From NCBI GenBank assembly GCA_000733355.1, contig JNVV01000001.1:1696423-1760422 (forward strand): a stretch of 64,000 nt of DNA, given 5' to 3'. A program made the translations under genes and the position numbers. Each line of letters begins with the position of its first letter. The first letter of the stretch is position 1. The DNA is from Falciphora oryzae. Its lineage: Eukaryota > Ascomycota > Sordariomycetes > Magnaporthales > Magnaporthaceae. Under the pieces are notes generated by a model. That model ran no database searches. It saw nothing but the letters and a program-made list of their open reading frames with translations, and was not told the DNA's origin. Below, piece after piece: positions 42,901-54,778 of the stretch.

Positions 42901-44396
42901 TTACTGGCCACGTCGGGGGACACACCCGAATCGCCGATTGCCGTAGTCCCAAATCTTCAGGTGGGCAAAATGGAATGTGTTAGTGGTCAACCGCGTGGCT
43001 AGCAAGATGCCGATGGGCTGGACAGCGTACGTACCGCATGAACTGATCTCAGGAACGGTTGCCCCAGTATATCACAGGCATTGTCGCCGCGTGACTGGAG
43101 AGCGCCGTACCACTGGTCAGACCCAGCTTCGGAGAACAGCAGCTCCGCGGCGTCCACCCGGACGCGAGCCTTGCCGACCGCCAGCCGAAGCTCCGGTAGG
43201 CTGCTGGGCTCGATGCTCCGTGGGATGAGCCAGCCCTGGTGCTCCGTGCTGTAAGCCGCGCCCTTTACCTGCCCGTAAAACGCCTCGCAGACGTCGTCGC
43301 TAACCAAGATCAGAGGGCTTCTGCTGTCCGCAACCGCCGTGTTTCCCGTCCGCGAGAGCGCCGACCCACGGATGTCGGCCTCCTCAGACCGGAACACCCA
43401 GCCTTCCCCGCTGTCGTCGACCTTGGCCCATGATATACCACCCGCTTCGTCGGCAGCCCTCAGTGTGTCCTGGTCGATATGCCCAAACGTGCAGAAGGGC
43501 TCACTCTTGCCGTCCCCAACCCCGTTCAAGGCGGCCGTGAAGAGCTGCGCATATGTCGGAAGCCCCGAGCGGGACATCAGGTTCGCAATGAGCGTGTCTT
43601 GCGGGTCCGGTACGCCATTCTCCGGGATGGTCTTGGTCTGGGGGATGGATAGCCCCAGACAGCCGTCGGCGCCCCTCGGGGCCGGGTGTCCTTCGAGATG
43701 GGTTGCCAGCTGAATGACTTGCCCCTTGACCTGGAGGCCACCGATAGAGATTCGGTCGATGCCGGTTCCTCCGGAGGCGGAGCTGCCATCACCTTCCTTG
43801 ACCATCCATAACGTGTTCATGCTTCGGTAGCTTGTGGATCGTTCCGTGTCGAAGGAGCCGGGGCTGTCCGATCCAAGGCTCTGACCGGGAGCGCATACCT
43901 GTCGACATGGCACCCGCAATCACTGTCAGGACTCATGATTCCATTCCAGGCACAGGTTTGTTGGCGAGCGAGGGGAAAGTAGACACATGCTCACCCACAG
44001 CTCGGATGAGCCGGTGTTAAACTCCAGCTTGAGCTTCTGTGCTGGGGTTCCGAGTTCGACCTCGCAGAGATACACGGCGTCGCTGCACTGGTCGTCCGCC
44101 GTGACTGGCCTGACTGAGCCACCGTCGACTCCCTCGTCTTTCGTCAGCACCCTTTCCATGCGCACACGCCCTCCCGCTGCCCCAGGAACGTTCGCCAGGC
44201 CTCGTTGGTGCATTCGGTTCCTGTAGCAGTAGGGTCCCGGTTTTGTGGGCTTGAATCCATGGCGAGCCAGCAAGGAGACGTATGTCTTTGTCCCGCTTGG
44301 TCGATAGTGGGGGTTCCGGAGGAGAGCGACTCTGGAGAGCCCCAGGTCCTCCTTGGTTTTGGCATGGGCCTCGGACATGCGCTCCATGCCCGCCAT
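42901..44396 (-). CDS. Pepsin-like (A1) protein with degenerate catalytic motifs, predicted pseudoprotease
   Basis: Family A1 aspartic-protease fold, predicted inactive. Model (- strand): 44396-43995, 43898-43035, 42954-42901; about 439 aa, normal for fungal pepsins. All introns are canonical, and the last joins QPFLRSVHA to IWDYGNRRFGCVPRRGQ, matching the family C-terminus. Family features: a pro-like segment (LRNPHYRPSGTKTYVSLLARHGF), VYLCEVELGTPAQKLKLEF, GDGSSASG, FGHIDQDTL and SRGDNACDILGQPFL. Catalytic parts are lost: the first D-T-G is NTG (Asn127, codon AAC), the second is DSR (325-327), and the flap Tyr of SYGDGS is Glu (VKEGDGS, about 169). No signal peptide is evident. The frame is open, so it seems maintained rather than decayed; binding or inhibition is possible but unproven. 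A TATA box sits 135 bp upstream. Confidence 0.88.
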
Positions 44397-45018
44397 GTGC
44401 GAAGTGTAAAGAGTTGGCGAAGAGAATGGAAGGAAATGAGGTCGATATACGAGTTTTCAGATTGCGACCAATCTTTCCAATGATTAATGATCAACCAACA
44501 CGAGCTGCCAGTTGGTGAACCCCCAGCGCCCTTTATAAACCAGTCGTCACCCAAAGTGTCGCACCGTCGGATTGTGAAGCACAAACATTGATCTATGACA
44601 CCCTGCTCAGTTGATGGGCCACCGTGCAGAAGGGTCAGCGCTCGCTTTCAGGCAGGAAACACCGGGTTCACTCGGGCCCCGCTGCAAGCTTCGGTTGCCC
44701 CTGCATCGTTGAGAGCCGTCTGTCGCGAGGAGAGGCCGGACGGGGGGATGGTTTACCCCAAAAATAGGTATAATGGAAAATGACGACAGCTTCGCGACGA
44801 ATACTTGGTCACCTTGGCTCTAATGCACGCGGAGCCGGGCTGTGCATGCGTCAATCAAATGCTGAGACTTTAGGCGCCTGGGATTTGATGGGATGAAAGG
44901 GGGTCCAAGCTGTTTTCACTCTGCCTTGCGCCGCCTACCACGTACGTCAGACGTTCTGATAACATGGCATGCATGGCTTCAGATAGCCGGGTTGCATGGG
45001 ACCGAGGTCTCCAGGTTC
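44397..45018. other. Promoter region of the pepsin-like gene
   Basis: About 620 bp between the pepsin-like start and the stop of the aminodeoxychorismate lyase gene, both on the - strand. TATA box as listed; CCTAGGTA at 45018-45025 reaches into the end of the upstream gene. No gene seen. Confidence 0.6.
44531..44536 (-). promoter_or_regulatory. TATA box of the pepsin-like gene
   Basis: TATAAA on the gene strand (within TTTATAAAGGG), about 135 bp upstream of the ATG at 44396. It supports an active, probably regulated promoter. Confidence 0.5.
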
Positions 45019-45932
45019 CTAGGTAGCAAGAGAGATTCTTCCGAACATGAAGCCTCGGACGCCGTTGCTAATCCAGCACTCCTCTCCCTCGGTCAAAGTC
45101 GAGACGTTGATAGCCTCTTCGACACAGAGGCCCCTGGCGGTGGTAATGATCGCATCGTTAGCAATCCTCGGGTGCAAAGCACTTCGGGTTAGGTGAGCGC
45201 AGAATACCTCTCTAGCGACCATCTCCGGGTCGTTCCGTCCTGTCCGCCGCTCCCCTGGTCAGGGCTGAACTTGGGCGCGACAGGGGGTGTCACCCAGCGG
45301 CCACCTCTCCATAGGTACGGGGTGGTCAGGCTTCCCTCCATGATATTCCCGTTGGCCGCGTTCACAAGAAGGACCTCCTTTTCTGGCAGCGCGATTCTCG
45401 CTCGTTGTCTCGCTGCGTCGTACATGTCGCGCTTGGTAGTTTTATAGTGTGTGTATTCTGATTGGGCCGTTTGTTCCAGGTCGGCTACGACCTTGTAAAC
45501 GGGCTCTTTTGCGGGCGCGGCATCGGAGCCTTGGCTAGCGGGCCCAGCGTCGCCTGACGGAGGAGGAATAAGAGCCGGGAACAGGTTGACCATAGGAACT
45601 TCTGGAACCTGGTTTGCCTCGTATCCGAACTGCCCTTCTTTAGACAAAGTCACCTTCACCCTGAGCGGCCGGTCGCCAAGCTCGGAGAGGCCCATGATAA
45701 AGGCTTCCAGTCTTCGTAGGCCCTCGTCGCCGGCGATGGCCGTGATGGCGCAAGTCCAGCCCCAGTGCGTTGCAGCCCTCAGCATGCGGTCTCGGTGGAA
45801 GTCTAGCATATACAAGGACGAGGGCTTTGAAAAGTTCCAACCCATGTTCCCGCTGCCGTTTGGGCTTGTGACCGATATGAGGCGAGGGTCATATCGCAAA
45901 GAGGTAAACAGCTCAAACCCCCGGTGTGCCAT
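45019..45932 (-). CDS. Aminodeoxychorismate lyase (ABZ2/PabC type, class IV aminotransferase fold)
   Basis: PLP enzyme of fold class IV that releases pyruvate from 4-amino-4-deoxychorismate to give p-aminobenzoate for folate synthesis. Model (- strand): 45932-45208 and 45133-45019; 279 aa. The 74-nt intron joins RWSLER to GLCVEEAINVSTL, restoring the family stretch around the cofactor phosphate site. Family features are FELFTSLRYDPRL at the N-terminus, YMLDFHRDRML (about 41-51), YTHYKTTKRDMYDAARQR, whose Lys164 is the likely PLP lysine, LLVNAANGNIMEGSLTTPYLWRGGRWVTPP and the C-terminal EECWISNGVRGF. A Pro/Gly-rich loop (122-140) interrupts the middle. It lies immediately upstream of the pepsin-like gene in the same orientation. 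Confidence 0.9.
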
Positions 45933-46668
45933 AGTTGCCAGCCCGTTGAGTCACTGAAGCCTCAAAATCAGGAGGGATAATTGCAGATGCAGGTGATGGA
46001 AGGTCCCGAGAGATTGGAAATACCAGGCTGTTCGTTTTTCTACCAACCCGAGTATATGTTTACTGATTGCCTTGGCGCCAGGCTCTAGGGTAGTAGGTAG
46101 GTGGTAGTCACGGCGTCGCTGGGTGCATCCACGGGTGTTGAGATAGGAGGCACCTCAGGAGCTCGGGTATGGAGACACCGCCGTGAGCTCCCTTCTCCAG
46201 GCGTGTGGTTCCCTTTGACGCCACCATGATTTTTCCCAGGGCTGACCGGGCGATTCGGAGGCTTCCAAACGACGTGAATCCATACGTCAGTTTTTACTAA
46301 TGTGGGGCACCGACGACGACATGGAGCTGTTGATTGGCTGATAAAGGCCCAGACACCCCACTCATCTACCCTGCTTAGGCTGGTGGTAGCTTTGCGGATT
46401 TTTTTTTCGCGTGGTTCGGCCATGGCGCAGCAGACTCGATGAGCTGGGCTGAGCCGATTTTGCAGTCTGCGAGTGCAACAAGCTGCCTCGACACTTGAAA
46501 TCTAGCCCGTCTTCACCTCTGGCAGCTCTTGAGACGTAGCGTATCCGCCCCCTTGATCTCCAGTCCCTCGTCACGCCACCCGCCGGGCTGCCCTAATTGA
46601 CCACCGACCCGGGCTGCATTGTCGCCGCGATTTATGGTTAAATCCTCCTTTAATTCTTTCGTGCCACA
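45933..46668. other. Divergent promoter region, aminodeoxychorismate lyase/TOM70
   Basis: About 740 bp between divergent start codons, serving both. Contains TAGTAGGTAGGTGG (46091-46104) and a short T run near 46399-46407. No gene seen. Confidence 0.6.
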
Positions 46669-48856
46669 ATGTCGAGCCAATTCCCCTCGATCCCGCCCGT
46701 GAATCCCACGCCAGTAGCCGCGGTCCCGACCGACTCGTCGCTATGGGACAGGATATCAACATGGGCCTCCGATAACAAGGCCGTCGTCTACACCATTGCT
46801 GGAGTGGCCGTGGTTGTGACGGGCGCCGGCGTCGTCTACTACGTCAATGGCTCGGTGCGTCCCCCGCCGCCCCTGCGTTGCAGTGCGGCGCAACTCCTGC
46901 CGCCTCTTCAGATGCATTCTTGCTTGGGCAGGAGGCATGCGCCCAGCGCTTTGGGTATCTTTTGCTGACTCTCCCGCGCCGTGCGCACAGGGATCCAAGA
47001 GCGACTCAACCCCGAGGCTAAGCAAGAAGGAGCGCCGGAAACGAAAGGAAGCCGAGAGGAAAGCGGACGCTGCCGAAAAGGGGTCCTCGGATTTCAAGGG
47101 TTCTGATCCCAAAAACCCGGGTTCTGCGAATGCCCCGTCCGACCCGAAGGCCGCTTCTGTCGCCGGCAGCGATGAGGACTTCCTCGATATAACTGAGGAG
47201 ACGATCGAGAGCCTTTCGCCAGATGAGCGCAAGCAGCGCGCCGTCAAGCTGAAGGAGGCTGGCAACAAGTCCTACGGCGCCCGTGACTATGTGAAGGCTA
47301 TCGACCTTTACACCAAGGCGCTCATGTGCAAGCCGGATCCCGTCTACTACTCTAACCGCGCGGCGTGCTACAGCGCCCAGAAGGACTGGGAGAAGGTGGT
47401 CGAGGATACGACGGCTGCTATCACGCTCGACCCCGACTACGTCAAGGCCCTCAACCGGCGTGCGGCCGCTTACGAGAACCTAGAAAAGTACAGCGAGTCC
47501 CTACTCGACTACACCGCCAGCTGCATTATCGATAGTTTCAAGAACGACTCGAGTGCCCAAGCTGTCGAGCGCCTGCTGAAGAAGTTTGCCGAGTCCAAGG
47601 CTAAGGAAATCATGGCCACCAAAGAGCCCAAGCTCCCGAGCCCGACCTTTATTGGGAACTATCTTCAAAGCTTCAGGGCGAAGCCCCGCCCCGCCGGTCT
47701 CGAGGACACGGTCGATCTGGCCGAGGACACGGGCAAGGGGCAACTGCAGCGCGGCCTCGCGGAGCTGGACAAGAAGACCGGGGATAGGTACGAGGCTGCC
47801 TCAGCCGCCTTCGACAAGGCACTGGAGCTCGGCGACCTAGGAGAATACGAGGCTCTTGCGTATAACATGCGCGGTACCTTCAAGTGCCTACGTGGCAAGC
47901 ACGAGGAGGCGCTGGCCGACCTGACCAAGTGTGTTGAGCTGGACCCGACCATGACCCAGGCTTACATCAAGCGGGCCAGCATGTACCTTGAGCTCGGTAA
48001 GCTATTGTCGACTTACCCTAGCCCTGTTTACCCCTTTAAAATGATTCAGCACTCTGACTCCTAATGTAGGTAGGACGGGCGAGGCCGAGGCCGATTTCGA
48101 GACGGCGCTGGAGCATAACGAGAACGACCCCGACATCTTCTATCACCGGGCGCAGACCCATTTCATCAAGGGCGAGCTACCCGAAGCGGCCAAGGACTAC
48201 CAGAAATCCATCGACCTGGACCGCGACTTCATCTTTTCCCACATCCAGCTTGGTGTCACGCAATACAAGATGGGGTCGATCGCGTCCTCCATGGCCACGT
48301 TCCGTCGTTGCGTCAAGAACTTCGAGAAGGTCCCTGAGGTTTACAACTACTTCGGAGAGCTCCTTATGGACCAGAACCGCTTCCAGGACGCCGTGGAGAA
48401 GTTCGACACGGCCATTGAGTTGGAGAAGTCGGCACGACCCACCGATATGAACGTCCTGCCCCTGATCAACAAGGCTCTCACTCTCTTCCAGTGGAAGCAA
48501 GATTTCAACGAAGCAGAGAAGCTCTGCGAGAAGGCACTGATTAGTATGAATAATCCCCGTACCCTCGATGGCCTGGCACGGGAGGGCTTTAGCTAACAAA
48601 GCACACAGTTGATCCCGAGTGCGATATCGCGGTCGCGACAATGGCCCAGCTCCAGCTGCAGCAGGGCAAGGTTGTCGAGGCGCTCAAGCAATTTGAGCGT
48701 GCTGCCGAGCTTGCCCGGACCGAGGGCGAGCTGGTCAATGCGCTGTCGTACGCGGAAGCCACCAGGACCCAGATCACGGTCCAGGAGAAGTACCCCAAGC
48801 TGGCGGCCCGCCTACAAGGTATGGGCCCTGGGGCGATGGGTATGGCGGCCGCGTAG
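46669..48856 (+). CDS. tom70: TOM70 mitochondrial import receptor
   Basis: Outer-membrane receptor that takes carrier-type precursors from Hsp70/Hsp90 and passes them to the TOM pore. Model: 46669-46854, 46991-47996, 48070-48543, 48609-48856; 637 aa. A single N-terminal transmembrane segment (about 39-60, [21 protein letters not shown]) is followed by a basic linker ([15 protein letters not shown]), giving the N-in, cytosolic-TPR topology. The TPR clamp starts near [42 protein letters not shown] and [19 protein letters not shown], with the conserved Asn/Lys/Arg of chaperone EEVD binding. Further TPRs occupy the C-terminal half ([61 protein letters not shown]). The last introns restore [17 protein letters not shown] and [21 protein letters not shown]. 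The end is a short Gly/Met/Ala tail. Confidence 0.95.
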
Positions 48857-50251
48857 TGAGCCGGCGAGACGAATGACGACCTGCGTAGGGCTGAGCTGAG
48901 ACGAGTCCGCCGTGGAGTTTGATGAATGGGAGATGATGCATGTACGAGTTATATATCGGCTTTGAAAGGTGGCTAGTCAAGTCGCTCTGTCATTAATGGT
49001 TCATTGGGTCGTGACGGAAGCGGGTATCAAAAATGGGGGGGCGCACTTTTTTTTTTTTGTTTCCTTTTGGTTGTTTCCGTCCCCCCATTCCTGGACGTCG
49101 TTGTGGATGGCTGTGCTGTCTATGGGGCTTCTCCGTCAGCGACCTCGGGGAGGGGGCATCAGGCCACCTTGTAGCTGTGGCTATGCTGTTGTCGAGAAGG
49201 TGGCAGGGAGGAGGTTGTTTTCGGGTCGGTCCGTCCCTCGCGCCACAGCGGCTGCAGAACAGCGAAGAAAAAAAAGCTCATTCCGTCCGCAGTTTTTTTT
49301 TTTTTTTGCTTTGCGCTTTTGTTTGCCATTTAGCTGCTGCGGTTTGGGCTTTGGGAACATGGAAAGCCGGGCAATGTGTACATATAGGAATTTCTTCACT
49401 CCAACTCACACTGATGATCTGATGATCCAGCGGTCTGTAGCCAGGTCGCCCATTGTGACTGTTTCGTACGCTCCATAGGTGGTGTGGTGACGTTGAGGGA
49501 GATCCCCTCTCTGACACCCCACTGCGGGAGTGTGCCCCTCATCAAGACAGAATGGGAAAGATACGGGTCGATGTTGAGCTTCACGCGGCACGTTAGTCGT
49601 CGGAGTAGCTGTAAGTTGAACCCAAACTCATTCAATATCGACAAGCTTATGTACTTGTGGAAACAAGAGAACCTTTCCAGCTCGATAGTAGGACAAAATG
49701 CAATGGCTTGAAAATATACAGCGAATCCTGCTTTTGAATAAGTAGGTCTCCCCCCGGCCCTGCTGTCGCCTTCTTGAACCCTGAAAAAAAAAAAAAAAAA
49801 AACTAGTTAATAATATCTGATGACACGCAAGACGACTGCTGCGCTCATTCACTACCTCCGTAATCCATCTCATATATACCATCAAAATAAAGCGTCAAAA
49901 AACGTGATGTGGTAGCCTCGCCAGACCATGTAGCAACAATACTAATTCGGTCCAGGCGCGGCGGTAAACGCAAGGTCGTGGGGAAACCTGTGATCCCATC
50001 GAACCATAAGCCATGTGCTGGCGTGGGACCCGCCTGTGTTTCCGTTGAAGAACCCCCGGATCAAAAGGGACAATAATTGCTGCCAAGAGAGCGACAGTCT
50101 CGAGACTGTAAAACGCCAAGCGTAGTGCACAGAAGGCATTACTAACCGCCGGCTCGTGGAGGCGAAACGCTCGCTGATGTGCAGGCCGGCACCAAAAGCC
50201 GAGTGTGAAAAAAACAGAACAGAGCAGCGCTGGCAACTTGACCGGAAGCCC
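48857..50251. other. Convergent intergenic region TOM70/SSO1
   Basis: About 1.4 kb between convergent stops. Contains T-rich runs (49048-49060, 49293-49307) and a 19-nt poly(A) (49784-49802). Small frames lack domains. Confidence 0.6.
49784..49802. repeat. Poly(A) tract, 19 nt
   Basis: Uninterrupted run of 19 A in the convergent TOM70/SSO1 intergenic region. Confidence 0.93.
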
Positions 50252-51473
50252 TTAGTTCTGCCCCGGTTCCCCCTTTTTGAACCTGCCCATCTGCCACAAC
50301 ACGATCAGGACGACGATGATGATGGCGATGACGATAAAGATGGAGATGCCAAGACACCACCACTTGAGCTTGCGGCGGTTCTTGGCGAGCTCTGCGCCCT
50401 TAGCAACCTGGGCATTGCCCTGGTCGAGGTTCTGCACCGTGTCTTCGGCCTTCTGCTCGATCTCGGCGACCATAGGCGCCTGCTGCAGTACCAACGTGTC
50501 CAAGTCGTTGAACATGGCCGCGAGCTCGACGATCGACTGCTCGATCTGTTTCAGCTCGTTGTGCCGGGCGCGCACTGCGCCCAGGACTGCGCGGCCTTGT
50601 GCTGCGCGGTTTTGCCTCAGCTGATGGCAGGAGAGGAGTGCAAGGTCAGCAAATCGCGTCGGACAAGAGCAGGTTCAGACAGACTAGGGGTTAGGAAAAA
50701 GAATAGGGTCGCCGACGTACCGCTTGCTGGAAAACGCCCTCATCGCCCCAGTTGGCGTCGGCCGCACGGCGCACCTCCTCCTCGGTGGCGGCGGGGTTGA
50801 CGATGCGGTACTGCCGCGCGATCTGCTCTCGGTAGCTCTCCCTATAGCGCTGCTCGGCCTCCATGTAGGTCCTCAGCTCCGTCTTGAAGGCGTCGTTGAG
50901 CGCGGTCCACTGCTGCTTCTTCATCGAGAGGCTGTGGTCCGTGGTGTGCTCGACGTCCGACTTGAGCGTCTTGATGGACGAGCGGATCGACGTGGTGCGG
51001 CGCGACGTCTCCTCGACGTGGGCGGCGAGCTGGTTCTGCGCGGCGTCGTCGCCCGACAGGCCGCGCTGGTGCAGGCCCGCGATGGCCTGCACGTCACTCG
51101 TCAGCTGCCGGATCTCGCCCCTCGTGAAGTTGACCTGGGCCAGGAAGTCCTGCTGTGACAGCGTCGGCGGCGCGGCCGGTTGTTGGTGGCATTGCTGGTC
51201 ATCATGCTGCTGTCCGTATAGCGGTTGCATTTCGTGCTGCTCCTGGGGGCAAAGAGGGTCGTCTGGTTAGCATCGTGCGCGCGCAGCGGCAAAGGTGCCA
51301 TGACGTCTCGAGGCAGGTTCCCGATGCTCGGACGCTGCCCAAACAGGCTGCTGTGGATGGACGGGCGACTCGACCCGACTCACTTGCTGGCCGGCGTTGC
51401 CATAACCGTGTCCCGCCTCGGCCGTGGGGCCTTGGCTGTAGGGATTGCCCCCGTACTGGTTATTGTGCGACAT
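50252..51473 (-). CDS. Plasma-membrane syntaxin (SSO1/PSO1 type t-SNARE)
   Basis: Qa-SNARE for fusion of secretory vesicles with the plasma membrane. Model (- strand): 51473-51384, 51242-50721, 50620-50252; 326 aa. N-terminal Gly/Asn/Gln-rich leader (MSHNNQYGGNPYSQG), then the Habc bundle (about 50-190; FLAQVNFTRGEIRQLTSDVQAIAGLHQRGLS). Conserved sequence at the end of Habc includes MEAEQRYRESYREQIARQYRIVNPAATEEEVRRAAD. The SNARE motif follows at about 220-285 (RHNELKQIEQSIVELAAMFNDLDTLVLQQAPMVAEIEQKAEDTVQNLDQGNAQVAKG), with the zero-layer Gln in VLQQAP. A C-terminal transmembrane anchor (WWCLGISIFIVIAIIIVVLIVLW) is followed by a short basic tail. Intron 2 joins FQQA to LRQNRAAQ in phase 0. 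Role by family is secretion and hyphal tip growth. Confidence 0.95.
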
Positions 51474-53055
51474 GGAGACTGTAGCAATGGGCGGACGTAG
51501 CTCAATTGATGCGACAAATCAATGCGGGAGAGAAGACCGTGATGAACAGGTCAAGAAATTGTGCCGAAAGCCACGACTTTCATGGGCGCGGTTCGATCAG
51601 GCAAACGGGCGCTGGGCTCCAGGCGGAAGGTCAAAAGTCAGGCGCGCTTGTCCGACTTTGGCAGTTAATCTCACATTGTTCCCAATTTTATTTGCACCGC
51701 AGTTCCATCCTGTCAGCCTGGGCGCGGCTGCCAAGCTCTGGGGGCTGATGACGTTGACACAGCCCAGCCGCATGCCCCGTGCATGGAGGCGGAGAGAGAA
51801 CCTACAGTAGCCCGACGGTTTCGTCGTCACTGCCCGTGGCGGAGTCTGTGTGGTCGGCCTGGCTCTGCGCGGTCCGAGAGACTCGTGCGATTTTTTTTTG
51901 TTTCTTGAGCTGATCGGCTGGGACAAACTGCAACCTTAGCGTGTGGGGAACCACATAAGCCCGCAAAACCCGAGCTCGGAAACCTGCATCTCCTGATGGA
52001 TGTGCGAGGAATCCACATGCTGTGCCTTTGATGCAAGACAACGGGTGGAGCTGCGGTTTTGTCTGCGCCCAGGCACGGTATCAACAGGGCACTACTCATG
52101 GCTACAGCGAAAAAAAAAAAAAAAAAAAGGCGAAGAACCTAAGCAATCCTGCGCCGTCGCCATGCAACCCCCTGGTTGAAGCTCGCAAGCTGAAGCCTTG
52201 AGTTTGCACACACGCATCCGTAGTTCTGGGGGCTGTGTGAGTTGTCGTCCGCCGTGGCTTTGCCTAACTGGTCAGCCGCACAACGGAAAGACGTTCCCGC
52301 CACCCATATTCGAAGTCAAGCGGGGTGGCAACGGAAGACCAGCCTCCCCGGAAACGTGCAGGCGGCTCCCGAGAAGTTCAATTCATGGAACTTCTCATAA
52401 AAGGAAACGAGTGCATACGGCGCTTGATTGGGTGGTTCAGTAGTGGCACTGCACATCCTCAATGGAGCTTCTGTGCCAAATGCGAGGGAATGGGGCCGCT
52501 GGGGCCGAGGAAACACGTGCAGCTGCGACATGGACTCATTGGTGTCTGCTGGTACCAATCCGCTCGCCTGCTGGCGCCAACGGGCTATCATTTGGGACAG
52601 AAGTTATAGTCGTCCTTATTCTCGGTTAGATATCTAGTATTTGTTTGACTGCTTAGTTGCAGCGGTCGGCCATTTGCTAAACAGTAAGCCTTCAGCCGGT
52701 CTGTTCCCGCCAAGCTGAAACCCGTCACTGCCCGGGTCGATATATCTACAGACCTTCTAGTTAAGGGCGATTATGCCCACCCAAGCCTCGCCGGCACGTC
52801 TTCAAGCCTCTTTGGCTTTCGATTCGAGGCCCGTTTTCAGCTCCGTGAGAACAGTGTATTCTCGAGGGCCCCGTTCATAGTCGAAACTGCACGCCACACA
52901 CAGTCTCGAAATCGAGAGACCAGAGTTGGACACAGTATAGCTGCCTAGGTAGCTCTAGCTGTACCTGCCTCTTAGACTAAACGCAGTGACCAAAACGAGA
53001 CGCTTCTTCAAGCAGCCGCATGCGAGATGCAGATTCGAACTTGGTCGTAACCTTC
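51474..53055. other. Intergenic region SSO1/IMP4
   Basis: About 1.6 kb between the SSO1 start and the IMP4 stop (both -). Contains a 19-nt poly(A) (52110-52128) and CCTAGGTAGC (52944-52953). No supported gene. Confidence 0.55.
52110..52128. repeat. Poly(A) tract, 19 nt
   Basis: Uninterrupted run of 19 A upstream of SSO1. Confidence 0.93.
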
Positions 53056-54042
53056 TCAGAGGTAGTTCTTCTTTCTGCTCGTGCGGGTGTATTGGCTAAG
53101 GTGCCATTCCACGTCTCCGTCCTTGTTCTCCAAGGTGCCGCCCCTGATCTCAAAGACCTTCATGCTCATCCTCGGCCCAACTTCCGCGAGTTCCACACTC
53201 TCGTGCCCGGTGCGGACGAAGACGTGATGCCGCACCTCGATGACGTCGTCAATATTCTTGAACGTAATAACGCGGTTCGACATCTTGGCCTTGCTGGTGA
53301 TCGGTTCCCTCGGGGGGAACAGGTGCTTGAGCACCTTGACAACTCTTTGGCCCAGTCGTGATGTGAATCCCTCGAATATCAGGTGAGGGTAGGCCTCAGA
53401 CACGGTTCCCCTCACGCTGCCCGGGATGTCATGCCTTAGGAGCACGTTGTGAAGCGAGAAGGAGACGGTCGGTCCGTGAGGCATATGCGACACGGTGAGC
53501 GCAGTAGGCGTACCGCGGCGCTCGTGGAGCAGGACAACGTCGGACAGGCCCGCCGCCTGCACGCTCCGGACGAGCTCGGGCAGGATTAGATTTCCACGGT
53601 TTAGTCGGATCGCGGTCGGTAGAAGTAGCCGGATCTCCTTAGCGAAGGCGGCCAGGCGCGCGCTCGGGTCTCGACTCGTTGTTACCATGACCCGCGGGTC
53701 GACCAGGCCGCTTAGCTGGGCATACTCGTCGTCGAGGTCCAAGTCGTCGTTCTGGTCTATCCGCGACTCATCGTACTGGTAGTCCTTCCGCAGCTCCTTG
53801 TCGTTCGCAATGTCCCGGTCCAGCGGCTTTCCCTGGGCCAAAGATGCTCGCAGCTTGGCCTTTTTCTCGTTTATCTCGGCATCCTTGAGGATCGCGGCCT
53901 TCCGGTACAGGTAGTCTCTGCGTTGCCTTGCTTGTTTGCGCTGAAGCGGCGGCAGAGCCAAGGGTTAGAGTCTGCTGATTGACATCCAGAATGGCACCAA
54001 TCTCAGAGCGCGCCTGGCAGATATCATATAACTCACGATCAT
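53056..54042 (-). CDS. imp4: IMP4, Brix-domain U3 snoRNP protein
   Basis: Component of the U3 snoRNP/SSU processome needed for early pre-18S rRNA cleavages. Model (- strand): a 6-nt first exon 54042-54037 (ATG ATC), a 96-nt intron, then 53940-53056; 296 aa. The split start yields MIRKQARQRRDYLYRKAAILKDAEINEKKAKLR, the family N-terminus; the in-frame alternative (MALPPLQRKQ) reads through the intron and lacks family support. The basic coiled N-terminus (1-60) is followed by the Brix domain from about 85: VDPRVMVTTSRDPSARLAAFAKEIRLLLPTAIRLNRGN, DVVLLHERRGTPTALTVSHMPHGPTVSFSL, PHLIFEGFTSRLGQRVVKVLKHLFPP, and NRVITFKNIDDVIEVRHHVFV with VELAEVGPRMSMKVFEIRGGTLE. It is divergent from UPF1. Confidence 0.94.
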
Positions 54043-54778
54043 TGTGGGAATGTCTGTCGTGTTCTGGACTGGTGGAGGGGCTTGGGGGTTTCCGCTCTCT
54101 TCTGCTCGCTCAAAAAAAAAATCCAGCTGCACCACCCAACGGTAACTTTTCTTGCAGGGGTGCATGTGCAGGGATCCTAGTTCCTGACCCCACATCCGGC
54201 GTGGTGGGTCCCGCGGTGTCGTTTGCTCCCACGCGCGGGCGCGGGGCGAAAACTGAAGGAGCAATCGAGCAGCAAAAGCTTGCAGAGATAGCCTTGTCGT
54301 CACATGACCTTGAAGGAGGGGACCAAAAGTTTCGCAAGACCCTGGCTCACTTTTGGCTTGGGAGCCGGCGCACACCAAATTCTCAGTATTGGCGCAGATC
54401 GCTCCGCTCCGCTTCCACCACCACCTACCGCCACCAAACAAACCCTCAAGCATCTCCCTGAGCCGCCTTTGGAACGCTGCGAGAACGAAAACAGACTTTG
54501 CAGCAGCGAGGTGCCAAGCGCACAATTCCGCTTCCAAATACCCACCCTGTCCTCGATATGATGTGACAACGTCCCCCGGCTCCCGAACCACCTACCCCCC
54601 CAAATTCCGACGCAAGGAAATTCCTTCGGTCCCTCCAAGGCCGTGAGTGGCGCGCCTGTCGCTTTTTTGCCTCGGACTGCGCAAGCGCCTTCCTGACTGA
54701 TCCTCGCCCGCCGCGGCCCTCTTCGCATCCAGTGCTACTGGGAATACTTGGGACAATCGAATTATCCTTTCCCCGACA
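54043..54778. other. Divergent promoter region IMP4/UPF1
   Basis: About 740 bp between the start codons of IMP4 (-) and UPF1 (+), so it must hold both promoters and 5' leaders. No gene or strong repeat seen. Confidence 0.65.

Noticed and set aside
52985..53045. Possible tRNA T-arm (TTCGAAT on the - strand)
   Set aside because: The flanks (CCAAG and CTGCA) do not pair and there is no D arm or A box.
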